From the NCBI GenBank assembly GCA_038503065.1, contig JBCAMK010000006.1, forward strand, positions 1,736,001 through 1,800,000: DNA of 64,000 nt, given 5' to 3'. Of the stretch, positions 49,406-62,311 are shown in pieces. Position numbers and translations under genes: made by a program. The number at the start of each line of letters is the position of its first letter. Position 1 is the stretch's first letter. The notes under the pieces are model-generated. The model was given only the letters and a program-made list of their open reading frames with translations, made no database searches and was not told where the DNA came from. The DNA comes from Paragyromitra xinjiangensis (lineage: Eukaryota > Ascomycota > Pezizomycetes > Pezizales > Discinaceae).

Positions 49406-51523
49406 TGGAACTGATATACTTGTTGGTACCGAAAATAGATCGACTAATTAATTCGACTGGGAATGAGTGTTGAGATAATAGAGAACGACTAGCGATTAAC
49501 GAACGATGAATGAATGAATGTCTGGACAAATGAATGACTGACGAGAAAGACGGAAAAGAACGCAGTCTCGATTTTTTGTCGATTAGTTCAAAATCCCCCG
49601 GAGTGGACGGCTGGGGGGGACTGCTAGTATTTAAAAACATTTCGAATTTTGAGGCTTCCTGAAAAAACCCTGCACCACAGCCAACGCTAAGCCCATCTCA
49701 TTTCCTGGCTGCCCACGCATCCACGGCTTTGCTTCTCCATATTCTACTCGATGTTGCAATTGGCTCCGTGGTGACGTTGGCTGCCAAGTAACACAGGAGT
49801 CAAGACTCAAGAAGTCTTACCTCACAGGTTCCTGCGGTACAGGGTAGTACGGATGTGGAATAACCCGTAGATCATAGCCTAGTTGCACAAAGATCGTACG
49901 GGAAAAGGGGAAAACCGATATTTTATGAGAAGTTGTTTTTTTTTCCTCCTGCAGGGGGGAAAACAAAAGAAAAAGAGGCGTAGAACGACTGCAGCCCAAG
50001 AAACGCTCTGCAATGCCTCAACATCCAATTTATCGTTCTGAATGTTTTCAGGGATGTTTTTCTTCCTTCATTTTCTAGCGTTATGGCCACTCCATGATTC
50101 GTTAGCGAACATCGAACGGCTACCCGGATTCCGTGGATTATTCTTTTAAATAGATTTTTCTTACAAATCTTTTAAAACAGAAAAAGAGCGCTTAGGGCAC
50201 GGCTCGGGCCGTACCAGCTCCAATCCCGACAAGGAGAGCAAGAGCACATGCGATGTTTTGCAAGTATTTTACAGCGCAAAGTAGCGACAACGCAATTGGA
50301 AAGACATTTTACTAAGTAGGACAAATGTATGACTCGTTCGCTAATGTAATCCCGGTTTGGCAAAAGCGACTGGGAATTAGGAAACCTACTTCGCCTCAGT
50401 AAATAGCTTGGAACTTCTGGACGTCGGTTCCCGGTTGTCGGTAGTTAGTACATGGGCTACGATTTTTTTGTCCCGCTTCTGTTCGCTGGATTGGGGATTC
50501 AGGGGTATGCACGTGGTTTTTGACACCCTCTGCAACATTGTATGTTGATGTACATTGCTTTCTCCCTTTCTACCGACGGGATAACTTGGTACAGACACGC
50601 CCATATAAGCCTTCTCAAAAGAAACTTCTGCCGCGATCCCAAATGCCCGTAATGAGGCTTCGTGGCTCATTTTGATGATGTGATTGGTTTTAATGAACCA
50701 GTTTGCAACAACTGAGACGACACGATACTGTCGTCCGTGCTGCGAAACAGTACACTGGCCGAATTATCCGTAGATTCTAGTCATAGATGATCACTCGTAC
50801 ATTGTTATTAATTCTTCGATTTGTGGAGTTGAAAGTCCAGAGTTGTCTTCATTTTAAAGACTTATGAAAGAAACAACTTGATCTGAAGTTGTGTATGAGA
50901 TCCATTACCGACGATACCTTTTCAACATAAGAAAATTTTTCTTTTTCTACGCACGTAACAACTAAAACCTATAGAAACCTGGAACACACAAATACGATGT
51001 TTTCATTATGCGTGGTGAAACTCCCGCGAGAATCCTACACAGCAAGGATGACTTGTCTGTTGGCAATGACTTAACGTCGACCCAGACCCCTCTAGAACAT
51101 AAGAGTGTTTAGAAGTTGGTTCACTTGGGGCCAGAGTATATACCTACACCCATAGATTAAATTCAAGCTAATTGAGATTAAATTATATCAGTTTTGGCTA
51201 TGTCTGGCTAAACCGTTAATTAAAGTCCAAGCCATAGTTTATGCGATTACGTTCTTTATTAACGTAAACCCCACCAGCAAACCCTGACAGCCACCGAATG
51301 TGTCATACTCTACAGGGTAATTAAGGTTACATGTATTTGCATCGTACCTATATGTAGTTCGATACATGTTTTGCAGATTTCCAGTCTTGCGCCACATATC
51401 TAGTCATCTACCACTTCAACGCCACACCTTAAATCCCTCTCGGGTCTTCGCTTCCGCTCCCCCATCTCCCTCCATTTCCGAAAATAAATTCGCGTCGACC
51501 AGGAATCTCACCGTCGTCGCCCA
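49406..51523. other. Intergenic region between the membrane-protein gene and SIR2
   Basis: This is the divergent upstream region of the two flanking genes. Short open frames only, none recognisable. An AT-rich stretch at about 50760-51350 precedes the SIR2 leader. Confidence 0.5.
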
Positions 51524-53356
51524 ATGGCTACGACTAGCAAAACAGCCCAGCGTGAAGTACGCAAGACTGCGCGCGTTTTCAAAGAGGTCGTCGAGATTCC
51601 TGATTCGGACGGCGAAGGATCGGACGAAGAGGAGGAGAGCTTGCAAAATGAGCTACCGCAATCGGTAGTGGGGCAGGTCGAAGGGACTACTTCGGATGAT
51701 GATGAGGATGATGATGAAGATGGGGAAATGTGGGAGACTGAGTCTTTCTTTCGGGATGCGTTAGGTGATTCAAGCTCGCCGGTGGTCTTTGAGCCTCGTG
51801 AGTGAACCTTGCTCGTTGTATCGGGGAAATTGTTAATGGTGGGGTTTATGATAGATGAAGACGCGTTTTCGGTAGAGGAGGCGGCGGAGCTTAGACAGCT
51901 GCTGCGAAAACTTGGGGAGCAGAGGTTTCTTGATCAGACGATTCGAAATAATACTGTCACGGCGAAGAAGCTCATCACAGCTTTTGGTATTAGGCCTGTA
52001 CGGAATTTCCCGTCTTTGATTCTTTGATTCGTGACACAAGAGTGACTATTCGAATTCTAAAGCTGATGTTTTCTCTGATAATAGCCCGAATTTATGGAAG
52101 GTGCTGACGACACGGCGTACTATGCTTTTCTACAAATTGGGATTGCTCGAGAGTTGGTCAAGCGGAGTAAACTACCCCAGTATAATACATTGAAGGACGT
52201 TGCCAAGCTACTACAGGAATCAAAGAGCATAATCGTTCTCACAGGCGCAGGCGTATGTTGTATTTCCTCTCAAAAAAGGTGGATATAAAATTGAGCAAAT
52301 CCAGATCTCCACCAGCCTAGGAATTCCCGACTTTAGATCGAAAGAGACAGGATTATATTCCCGGCTTGCAACTCTTGGTCTATCTGATCCACAAGAGGTG
52401 TTTGATCTTGGAGTCTTCAATGACGATCCAAGGTTAGTAAAGCCCTCTTAAAAAAGCATGTTTAATGTGGGAGCTTACGTATTCAGCATCTTCTACTCTG
52501 TTGCTAAGGATATTCTGCCTACTACCGATAAATTCTCACCGACTCACGCTTTTATTGAGCTTCTTCAGAAGAAGGGGAAGCTTTTGACACAGTATACACA
52601 AAATATCGATAACCTAGAAACTAGGGCTGGCATTAGGCCCGATAAGCTAATCCAATGCCACGGTTCATTTGCTACTGCATCGTGTGTCAAGTGCAAGCAT
52701 AAAGTTCCTGGAGAAGCTATCTTCCCGGATTTGCGAGAAGGAAAGGTGGCTAAGTGCGATGCGTGTCTCAAAACAATAGCGGAGACAAAGAAAACCGCTG
52801 GGAAGAAGCGTAAGAGGGGTAAGAGTGGTGATACATGGAGGAAAAAGCGGTATAGTGAGGATAGCAGTGCTGAAGAGGAGGAGTTTGAGATTCGTGAGGC
52901 TGGTGTTATGAAGCCGGACATCACTTTCTTTGGCGAGATGCTTCCAGACACGTTCTACAAGCGACTCTTGGAGCAGGACCGTAATAAGTGTGACCTCCTC
53001 ATCTGTATAGGAACGTCTCTAAAGGTCGCACCGGTATCGGAAATCATCGGTTTGCTTCCCCCAAATGTGCCACAAATATACATCTCCAAGACGGTAAGCC
53101 TCATCCCGCCCCCGGTTGAGGGATTTGTCGCGATTTTCTTGGCCTGCCCTGACTCAGTTGGCTATAGCCGGTGACACACGTCGAATTCGATATCGATTTC
53201 CTTGGCTCGTGTGACGATGTCGTGGTAGAGTTGTGTAAGCTTGCTGGTTGGGAGTTTAATCATGAGATGATACCTGAGGATTTGGAGCTTGAGACGGTGT
53301 TAGAGGAGGGGTTCAAGAGCAGGTATATTTGCATACGTAAGGATAAGGAATCATGA
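51524..53356 (+). CDS. SIR2-family NAD-dependent protein deacetylase (class I, Sir2/Hst1 type)
   Basis: This is a nuclear sirtuin expected to deacetylate histones and so silence chromatin. Exons: 51524..51797, 51855..51997, 52085..52252, 52305..52432, 52487..53093 and 53168..53356; introns 57, 87, 52, 54 and 74; 502 aa. An acidic N-terminus (about 20-90) is followed by a Sir2/Hst1-like N-terminal region ([17 protein letters not shown]). Catalytic core: [22 protein letters not shown] and the active-site histidine in Q-C-H-G-S. Four zinc cysteines (C-x2-C ... C-x2-C), G-T-S-L-K-V-A-P-V and a C-terminal P-V-T-H-V-E-F-D complete it. A basic stretch rich in K/R (about 345-375), after the zinc module, looks like a nuclear localisation signal inserted in the core. 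Confidence 0.93.
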
Positions 53357-53743
53357 GTTTACGGCGTTTTTACTGGCTTTTTGTCCAGGGTATTTCCCCC
53401 TCCCTTTTCAGTACGTGAAGTTCGTTTCCACTTTTTCCATTACCCTAGGAGCTATTTTCTATCTTTGTCTCTTTTGTTGGATTTGATTGCCGAAGTAGAG
53501 CTTATTAGTGTCTTCGGCTTTCCTTTGTCACGAGCGAGCACAAGAACGCATAATTCCGTTTTTCCTTGCTTACCTGTGTCTGGATTCGCTTCCCTCTAGC
53601 GTTTTCATTACTTCCCTCTTCCAAACGTACACTATTACCATTATCGTCACCTTGGGTTGGATCCGAGAGGATGAGACTATTTTAGCGACTAATTGACGAT
53701 GTACATATAAACCCAAAAGTTCAATTGGGATGTCTTGTTCTCG
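53357..53743. other. Convergent 3' region between SIR2 and the acyltransferase
   Basis: The two genes converge. The 386 bases are pyrimidine-rich on the plus strand and hold both 3' UTRs; no gene is seen. Confidence 0.55.
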
Positions 53744-55883
53744 CTATGATATCGAGGGAGGAGGAGCAGCTGCCGCAAGACTCCCGACATACTCGTCCGC
53801 GATACCGGCAATGACTCTATAACTGTCCTTGTAAGAGGTGACGATTGATTCAAGCTCATGACAGTAGACACCTGTGCCACTGAAGGACACGGTTAGTGTT
53901 CCGTCAGGCTTCTGGACGTAAAACGTGACAAGTTGATCTGTGACATTATTTGCAGGGTTAGAAGAACGTATTAAGGTGATAATGTAGGCAATGGAAGTAG
54001 TGAACTTACTAGGTAAGAATACATTAGACAGGCCTGCATATATATCATTTGTCGACGTTGTAAAACCCGTGAATTGGATCGTAGTTGGCACACGGTCCTT
54101 CCCCTCAACAAAGCGTCCGGAGACCGTCTGAAACACGTCAAGGACTGCTTGCAGTCCTTCTGATGGCCCTTCCGGCGATTCTTCAGCCATGCGTAGTAGT
54201 GTTGGGTGGATGTACCCTTGGCGGAAGTATTTTGTGGTTGTACCTAGTGGTTCTATGAGTAAATGAGTGATAATTCATGAAGGGCTTAACTACCGTCCAA
54301 CGTGTTACTGATAATTTCCTTCCGTTTCTTACACGCAGCTGCAAGTGCGTTGTGTAACTCTTCTGTATATTCTTTTTTGTCTCCGTCTTGTGGGTGTTCC
54401 GGGAAGGCGAGTTTCACGAATGCGAGTGATTCGTTCGAAACGGGAGTCATAGAGTCGCATCGACCCATATAAAATCTTTTAAGCTGGACGGGCTGGAAAA
54501 GGGGTGGGACTGCGCCGGCAGTTCTGTAGATGGCTGCTTGCAGTGCCAAGTTGGCGATAGTGTCGCAGAGATGGGCTTTCACATGGGCTCGTGGTACGCT
54601 GGGAATTGTGGGGTGGATGCTGATGGTGATGACGGTGCGTGGGATAGATTCTATTAGTGAGGCTGGGAATCTTTGGTCGTTTGGGTTTTGTGAAGATGGT
54701 GGAGGGAAGAATCGTAGTGGTTTTAGGGATGTGGGCGCTGTTGTTTTTGATATAGGGAAACTAGGTCCAAGAGAGTTCGTGAGTTCAAGGAGGATTGTTG
54801 AAAGTTCCATAGCAGCGCCACAGTCACTTGGGGTGTGATCGAATGTTAATCCCATTTCGCCTGTGGACTGTGTGTTAGTTGTATTTTCCTCAAGGGCAGT
54901 TTAATAATTTCCTACCATCAGAGTAAGAAACGATCCCGAATGTTTGATCCGCAAATCGGTTCTCGCTGGTTTCGCCCATGCGGACATCGTTCAATTGTTC
55001 TGAAATCCCTGCGGGGGCTGGGTACTCTTCCAGCGCTACAGTCACGAGGGAAGTGTATAATGTAGAAAGAGGGGTAGAATTCTCGGAGACAAGTTCAAGA
55101 GTAGCTTTTCGGATATGCCATTCTGAACGATCGAGGCGCCAAGAAAGGGCCGCAACGTGGGGAATTGCTGAAATATCTACCTGGGTTTCTCAGGTGGATA
55201 TAAATACTAATAGGTGTTTATCGAGGTGATGGCGATGGACATACCTGATGCTCAATACGAGCCTTCGGAATCGCTAAAATTTGCCTTTCTATGTCGTCCA
55301 CAGAGAACACCGTCCCTTGCTCATCTACCACCTGTACCTTCCACGCAATCCCGTCGTACCAAACAACTGCGTGCCGTGCCTCATTAGGGCCCACATATTT
55401 TAGCGCACATGTGTTCGGGTCTTTCGGGGCTCTGAAACTACCACAGAGGCCTCGCAGCTGCCACTCGAGAAGTCTCTGTGCTGGGGTATATCTGCTCTCC
55501 TCTTCGGGATTGAAGACGTATTCTCGACTCCAAACGCCTACTGCCCTTAGGAGTGTGGCCAGTTTCTTCTCTCTGCTTTCCCCAGGAACTTTGATTAAGA
55601 TGCTTAATCGAGCTGTGGTAGCAACGGCGAGTCTCGTTGAGAGTAGCAATTTCGTGAACCAAGCATTAGACCAGTTTGTTTCCTTCTCCTCTAGCGAATC
55701 TAGCAAGAGCTGTGTTTTTTCTGGGGAGAATAATGTGGCAATTGCGTTCTTGTATGACGATAGGAGGTTTTCGGACACGAATGGTTCTGCTAAGTCGCCG
55801 AATCTGGCTAGAAGTAGGGGGAGGTTAGGGATTGGAAAGGCTGGTCTGGAGTCTGGCTTTGGTATTGAATAATTTGTCGTCAT
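53744..55883 (-). CDS. Choline/carnitine O-acyltransferase family protein
   Basis: The family moves acyl groups between CoA and carnitine, in peroxisomes or mitochondria. Exons: 55245..55883, 54916..55180, 54294..54860, 54010..54243 and 53744..53937; introns 64, 55, 50 and 72; 632 aa, the usual length of fungal carnitine acetyltransferase. The N-terminus has F-P-I-P-N-L-P-L-L-L-A-R-F and R-L-L-E-W-Q-L-R-G-L-C. The catalytic region reads G-L-T-F-D-H-T-P-S-D-C-G-A-A-M-E-L. This keeps the active-site histidine and the aspartate four residues on, but has D for the usual E before the histidine and C for the usual G. Y-F-R-Q-G-Y-I-H-P and a C-terminal H-E-L-E-S-I-V-T-S-Y follow. It is a divergent member, so the acyl acceptor is uncertain. 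No peroxisomal C-terminal tripeptide is present (it ends S-I-S). Confidence 0.8.
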
Positions 55884-58800
55884 GGCTTCTTGTTTGCTTA
55901 GGACGTGGACAGGTCTGGAAGTAGTCGAAGTAAGTCTAAGGATGAAGTTTTATATAGTCAAGAGCTCGGGAGAATGATGATTTAAAGACACGGAAACGGA
56001 GTTATAACTACAACTTCGTCTGCTTTATCTTATAACACTGTGAGTCATCCTTCCGGGCATCTGACCATCGGGAAAGACCGGATTGTGGGGCAGGCGCGCG
56101 GCGGCAGCATCTCTTCCCCACTCCTTGTACCTATGGAGGTGAGTTGAAATACCGTAGAAACTGGAAAAACTCATTATCAGATCGTAGGGATTGTTATCTA
56201 ATTCTAACCTTGATTGGTTTAGGGGGTGATTGAAGCGGTATAGACCCGGCTGAGAGATTTGACTCGGGCTTTGAAAGTTTCCCTTCAAGGCTAGTGACGA
56301 AGTTACAATACCTGCGCGGAGATAGTGGATTTTTTCTGGTTTCTACGGTATAGGTTGAAATTAAAGAGTTGGTGTGGGATAGGAAGGGACAGCTACCAAT
56401 TTTATTTATGCAAAACCTTTGTCATTAGCTAAGAATGGATTTCGGAGAAGCTCGTAATACTTTACTGCGTCTTATTTTGGACTTGTGGATTACTGCGTAC
56501 CTCTGGCTCGACTAATTCAGCAAGGTGACATGTGGTCAATCACCTACAGCAAGTAATATTATGAATGATATTTCGTGATCCGACTTGATCATGGGCATCT
56601 GCAAGTCTGAGGCATATTGCACAACATTATTCAGACCATCACTTGTGTGTAATCCTAAAAAAACCCAGTCCTTCATATTTATCTGTTTACTGCAAAGCCT
56701 ACTATCTTCGGGGCCAATGAGCTGACGCTGTCGAACTTTCAGAGTAGTTTTTCACATTTTGGTACACGTACCATGCAGCTAATACCTATGGCTAGTCTTC
56801 GGTAGGGTGAGCGGTTGAGATATGATTTTCTTGCTATAATTCATTCGTAGAAGATAGTAAGTGGGGCAGAGTGTGTGGGGTCGATCAAACCTCGGGATAT
56901 TTGCTAGACCTAAGGGCTGTTCCTACGAATGCAATCATCACTCCACAATTTGCCGGGGGTTTTGTGATCACTGGAACAGTATTTAGTCAATTATTTTGAA
57001 TTTAGAGAAGGAAACGCAACAATAAGGGTTGGTGTTGAATAGCATCAGTATTCAGTTTGCTCGGGTTTATCACCACGTGCTTCGTCTTCACCCCTCTTTC
57101 TCGAGGGCACTCACTGTAAAATCCCCCGCATCTCAATATTCCTTGGTGTGGGTAAATTACGGATATTTGGGTGACATTGTTAGAATTGCTATCTTTGGGT
57201 ATCAGAGGCGTGTTATCCATGGCCAATGAAATGAGGCAAATGGGAGCAGGATGGGTGACCCACAGCGAGTGATACGCTATGATCTGTGGGCTGTGCTGGT
57301 CGGTCGATGAGCATGATATAGCCGGGATGATTTAAGATAAACTGTTTTTTAGTTGTAGCGGTATTACCGCCAAGGTATGGGGTTGGGGGGTAGATCAACA
57401 GTGGGCTAAAAATTGTAGATGCTGAGGCTCGTAGTTAAAACTTCTCGGGCTAGTGATTAGGAATGCTTCTTTGAAAGTTACTCGACGAATTTGTGATTTC
57501 AGTAGAACCAAGGGTCGTGGGTCAAAGCTAGAAGCTCTTGTGGAAGCCGTCATTGAATGGCTTCTTTCCAACTCGGTGTTCGTGGTTAGGCGTAGGGCGT
57601 GCTTCGAGAAAGTGAGAGAGTTTACCTGGGGACACCTTTTGTGGTGGCTGTGGATTTACACACGTTAGTTCAGTGAGTATTTGGGTTGCTGGGGTCTCCG
57701 GTATGACTGGATAGGCAGGACGGAGCGCGGGGAAACTTTAACCACTGCCCAGATCAATAGGTGGAGATTCTAGAGTTGATATGATGCGGGTGATGCGGGG
57801 TTTTGGATGGTAATTGCTATCCACTTTATTAGTATGCGTGGGGTGGTGGTATCACGATTACCGTTGCGTTTCTTGGGTTACAATATCTGTACCAGACACA
57901 GACCTTGGAATTCTGGTTGTTGAGAGAGTTGTCACATCTCATGGAAGAAATTGCGTTTTGGAAATGGGGAGCCACGACGAGCTTTCTAGTCTCGAGCCTA
58001 CGCGTGAACTTGGGTTAGATTAGCTTATGGAGGTGTAGGTTTGTGGGACTTGGATCCAGGTGGTGATTATGTTGTGGGATAGAGACGCTTACATCTTATC
58101 CTGGAACCCATTGCTGAGCTGAACTCTCTGATAGAAAATAATCGTATTGACATGCGTTCCGAGTAGCAAGCCAGATAGGGATTTGCTTCATTCATGGGGT
58201 TCTTAGTGCCGAGGTGTTTTCATGTCGCACAGGTATTGGCCAGTTATAGAGACCGAGCAGCGGGCACGAGATCAACCCAAGGAACGAACAAATGCGATGC
58301 GATACGGGAGCGGGGAGTGGATAGCAAGCTCTTCGTTCACTTCGCTCAGGGGAAGAGGGGTATATGCATCCGTCATCTTACAACACTTTGAGGGTAAAAG
58401 GCGCCGTCATATATTTTGTTCTAGTCAAAGATTCAGCCCAGATAATCGAGGAGGTGTATGCATCTACATATGCATCTGATGGCACATCGAGAAGTTTAGA
58501 GGTGGGACGAGGTAGATTGATTGCTTTTTTTCGTGGCATTTCTGATCAAGCTGAAATTTGTGACTGTCTTTCGCTTTTGTCTTTGGATTGCGTACGCGTG
58601 GCAATCATATGCAGGACAACGATAATTCTGCAGATCAAACATTCGATTGTTGGTTTTGCGCATGAGGGATTCCGCTCCGAAAAGTTTGATAAGCCCTTTG
58701 CTCTTCGTAAGTTTGTAGTAGATTGTCAATTGGGATATCAAGTAATGGAATCAAATCAATTGGGACAGTCAGGCCGACTATTCTATAGGTATATCGCATT

Positions 58801-60277
58801 CTCGCTAGTACCGTGCTCTAGATTCCCATTTGTGAAGGGTTTTGGACAATGAGGGGTTGAATGTCGCGTGTGGCACTTCCAATAAGGGTTCAGCCGCATG
58901 CATATGCACGTATCATGGTTTCGAGAGTACGATCTCTACCATATGATCTTGTGAAATCTGTTCCGGCGCTAGCTGGTAAAGTGCACAAATGTAACCAACC
59001 TAAGCTATATCAGTATTCCCATCCTTATTCTTATAGACCTCTCCCAGTCTCCCCTCCCTCCTCCCCCGGAAGACTAACGAGAATTAGAAAGTTTCCAGCT
59101 TCCTCGCTTCTTAAGTAGGTTTTCTCTGCCAAAGATACTGGATATCAATCTGTCTGGATGCCTAGGTGGCTTGGGGTGCCTTTGGTTTCCATAGCTTCAA
59201 CTTATCCCGACGCTGGCTGAACCGTGTAGATCGAAGTTCTTGTAACATGAACAGTACTTACCTGGTCTTCGGAGAAGAAGTCCCGATGTTTCACTGGCCC
59301 TCCAAATTATTTTATGTGTATATATCCTATCTACCGTAATAGAGAATATCTGAAGAAGGCCTAGCAGCTATCCTCACCGGTTTTTTTTCGAGAAACATTG
59401 AGGTCTTGGGGTTGAGTCGAGGCCGTGGAAAAAGAGGGTTGCACGATAGACACCTTCACAGTCCACCCGGACACCCCCCTCACCCGGACAGCTAACGGGA
59501 ATAGGCGTTACAACCGGCTTCTTTGCTGCTCAAGCAAGCCAATCATCGTCTGTCCGGGTGAGGGGGGTGTCCGGGTGGACCGTGAAGGCGTCTAAACGGA
59601 GGATCAAATTCTCAAAACGCCGCAATTCCAATAACGGAAAAGGCTCTGTAGAGGGGCATCGATAAACGTGTTTGTTTTTCTTACACGCTTCTGCTAGCCA
59701 CCTCTAAGAAAGGACCAACGTCAATCATGAATATATCATATAATTCGTTCCTTTTTTCTCGGAACGCTTGCTTTGCCCAAATTAGAGAGAAGATGGTCTG
59801 AATCGAGCTGAATCTCGTGCATGGATACTCCGCTTCTTCGATCTTCAGCTTCCCACGTCATCGCTTCCTAAATCCCAACATTAACAAATACCACGGTCTT
59901 TTGTTGAATCTTCGGCGTACAAGCAGATTCCATTGCAGTACGGGGAAGGGATTGGTGGACCCAGAGATATATATTCACTGAGAAGAGATGCACAAGCTGA
60001 TGCAAAAGGGCGAGCGTCATAGAACTAGTCCATACTTGGTAATGTAAGGACAAGAATCATGTTTAGTCGGGAAACAAGGTGAGTTTTTTGTGAGGATCTA
60101 TATAGGGAAAAATGATACAACGAAGTGGGATGGGGAGTTTAAAATCAGCTAGGAGGCTTTATAAGAATGGTCGGATTCCCCATGGCCCAGAAACTTCCTA
60201 CCACTCACAGTACTTTCAAAGACTGCTACGCCTCAACAGTTATCCCACTCTCTATTTACTATCAACACCATTGAACA
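55884..60277. other. 4.4 kb gene-poor region with a small inverted-repeat element
   Basis: There is no recognisable gene. The longest frame (58364..58852, 162 codons) matches no family I know and is not supported by composition. The part 56300-58800 is of mixed, moderately AT-rich sequence. A 144-base inverted-repeat element lies at 59449..59592. Confidence 0.5.
59449..59592. mobile_element. MITE-like element: 42-base terminal inverted repeats flanked by TA
   Basis: The left arm 59449..59490 and right arm 59551..59592 are inverted copies matching at 40 of 42 positions around a 60-base centre. Both arms abut a TA dinucleotide (59447-59448 and 59593-59594), the target duplication expected of Tc1/mariner-type insertion. 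Each arm contains ACCCGGACA twice, 17 bases apart, a subterminal repeat like transposase-binding sites. Both mismatches are A versus G, so a minus-strand transcript could pair fully using G-U pairs. There is no coding capacity, so it would be non-autonomous. Confidence 0.7.
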
Positions 60278-61896
60278 ATGGCAACCACAGCTACATCTTC
60301 AGCTCCAGGAAACGGGGAATGTCCATTCACCGAACGGCCCAGCTTACGCGCTAGCTACCTTGCAAATGCCAGCCAGAAGCAAATAACACAAGAGAAGAAA
60401 ACACGCAGTGAAGGTTCTACCGATAGTGATACTGACAATTCAGACACCAACGACGAAGAAGGACCTGATATTGATTGGTACCCTTCGTTGGAGGGTTATC
60501 TAGCTCGAGTTGATAGGCTGTCAAAGAGTCGGCATACCCGTCCTACAACACTTCCACAGGGATATCCAGAAGCAGTCAAGACGGAACGTGCCTGGACTGG
60601 GTCCGATCTCGCAGATAAGTCATACCTTTACCTGCTCTCCGAGGCCGAGGTGAAGGAAATCGAAGCAGCGTTAAATCACTTCAAAGGTTCGTGTCCACTA
60701 CACATACATACGTAAAGAAATTCATATCTAATCGTCTTAAATAGCTATTCCCGGGAGCAACGGCCCTGACCAAGTCTCCAAGAAGACGTTTCCACTACCA
60801 ACGCTTGGCGAGAAGCTAGAGGAAATCTCGAAGGAAGTGCACTTCGGACGTGGTTTCTCTGTCTTGAGGGGTCTTGAGCCAAAAAACTATTCGTCATTGG
60901 ATAACATCCTCATTTATCTTGGATTGAGCAGCTATATTGGCGAGAAAAGAGGTTGCCAGGATGGGTGGGGGAATATGATCAGTAAGATTCCTCCACTTGC
61001 TTGTGATAATGTTTGAATGAGGGTACTGAGAAGCTTCAAGTTCATATCACAGACTTGGGGGATAAGATTGCATCATCCGATATCCGGCAATCTCCATATG
61101 CTAATAATGCTCAGGTAAGTTTTCTGGTGTACAAAGCTATAGTGCTCACGGATCATAATTAACTGTCTGGTAGCCTTTCCACACTGACGTCTGCGATATA
61201 CTTGCCATGTATGTGCTTGGGCGAGCTGCGGAAGGTGGAAAATCTATACTAGCATCAACTGCAGCCGTTTACAACGAGATCGCAGCTACCCGCCCAGATG
61301 TCATCCACACATTGATGGAGAATGCTTGGGTTTTCGACACGTAAGCCCGCACCTTTACCTCTAGCTTGGACAAAGCACAAAATGCTGACCCTTTGCTTTG
61401 TTGACGTGAATAAAGCGCCCAAAGCCCAGTTCGCCTAACCACACCTCTTCTCTTCAACGACGATAAACACGGTCCCTTCTTTTGCTTCTCCCGTCGCTCC
61501 TTGACCGGCTCGCTACTTTCTCCGCGAACTCCAGGTCTCCCAAAAATGACCGAAGAGCAAGCTGAAGCTCTGGACATGGTTAATTTCACGGCCGAGAAAC
61601 ACTCCATCGCACTCCAGATGGAGCGTGGTGATATACAATTCCTCAATAACCTTGCTGCGTTCCATGCACGGGAAGCCTTCGTCGACAATGAAGATATCGA
61701 ACAGAAGAGACACATGCTTCGTCTGTGGCTGAGAAATGAGGAATATGCATGGGGGACGCAAGAGGCTCTGAAAGACTCTTGGTTTAGTATTTATGGAAAT
61801 TCTGAGCGTATGAGTAAGGCATGCTGGAGGATTGAGGCGGGGAATATCGAGAAGCAGCATGTGATTACGAGGAAGTTTACTTGTCTTCATGGGTGA
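60278..61896 (+). CDS. TauD/TfdA-family Fe(II)/2-oxoglutarate-dependent dioxygenase
   Basis: This is a probable oxidoreductase using iron and 2-oxoglutarate; the substrate is not visible. Exons: 60278..60686, 60745..60981, 61041..61114, 61174..61340 and 61416..61896; introns 58, 59, 59 and 75; 455 aa. The iron site is H-x-D in P-F-H-T-D-V-C-D-I-L; the distal histidine is in K-R-H-M-L-R-L-W-L-R, whose arginine would hold 2-oxoglutarate. The blocks G-R-G-F-S-V-L-R-G-L, D-I-R-Q-S-P-Y-A-N-N-A-Q and A-A-E-G-G-K-S match the fungal TauD group. The acceptor of intron 2 (61040) was preferred over one 16 bases downstream because it keeps H-I-T-D-L-G-D-K-I. The N-terminal 70 residues are acidic and variable. 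No clustered tailoring genes lie beside it, so a place in a secondary-metabolite cluster is not supported. Confidence 0.88.
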
Positions 61897-62163
61897 TTGT
61901 TGAATAAAGACAAGGTGGTGCGTACTTGGGCTAGCGTTGTCAATGGAAATATTGGATTTTCTGTTGTTGGTTTGTGAGAATAATCTCGTGTGAATAGTAG
62001 AGATCGAGGTCCTTGCTTGCTGGAGGCGAAAGCCTCTATATACAGCTCTGGGCTAGCAGAAAGGGCTCTACCAAATGGCTTGTCAGTCACCCAGGACAAT
62101 TTACATGGCCCGAATAAACAAGGGCCTATGGGATGGCTAAAATAGTGGAGAAACATAGGAAAG

Positions 62164-62311
62164 ACTATCCCATAATCCGGTAGAAAATGCTGCCCCCCCA
62201 AAGTGGTGGTGGCTAGACACTGAATGATAGCTTAGTCAATTATAAACTAACCAACCATATTCTAGCCCCTAAAGAAGGGGGCAGCTTTACCGAACTATGG
62301 GATAGGTAATA
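62164..62311. repeat. Imperfect inverted repeat of about 148 bases
   Basis: The left arm (from ATCCCATAATCCGGTA to GCTGCCCCC, then GGTGGCTAGA) is mirrored by the right arm read in reverse (ATCCCATAGTTCGGTA, AAGCTGCCCCC, GGGGCTAGA). There are small gaps and mismatches and a loop of about 45 bases. A related CTATGGGAT motif also occurs at about 62128. It is probably a decayed foldback element. Confidence 0.55.

Noticed and set aside
58364..58852. 162-codon plus-strand open frame
   Set aside because: No recognisable motifs, overlapping frames on both strands, and intergenic-like composition.
60278..61896. TauD dioxygenase as part of a secondary-metabolite cluster
   Set aside because: No synthase, transporter, transcription factor or other tailoring enzyme lies beside it in the window.
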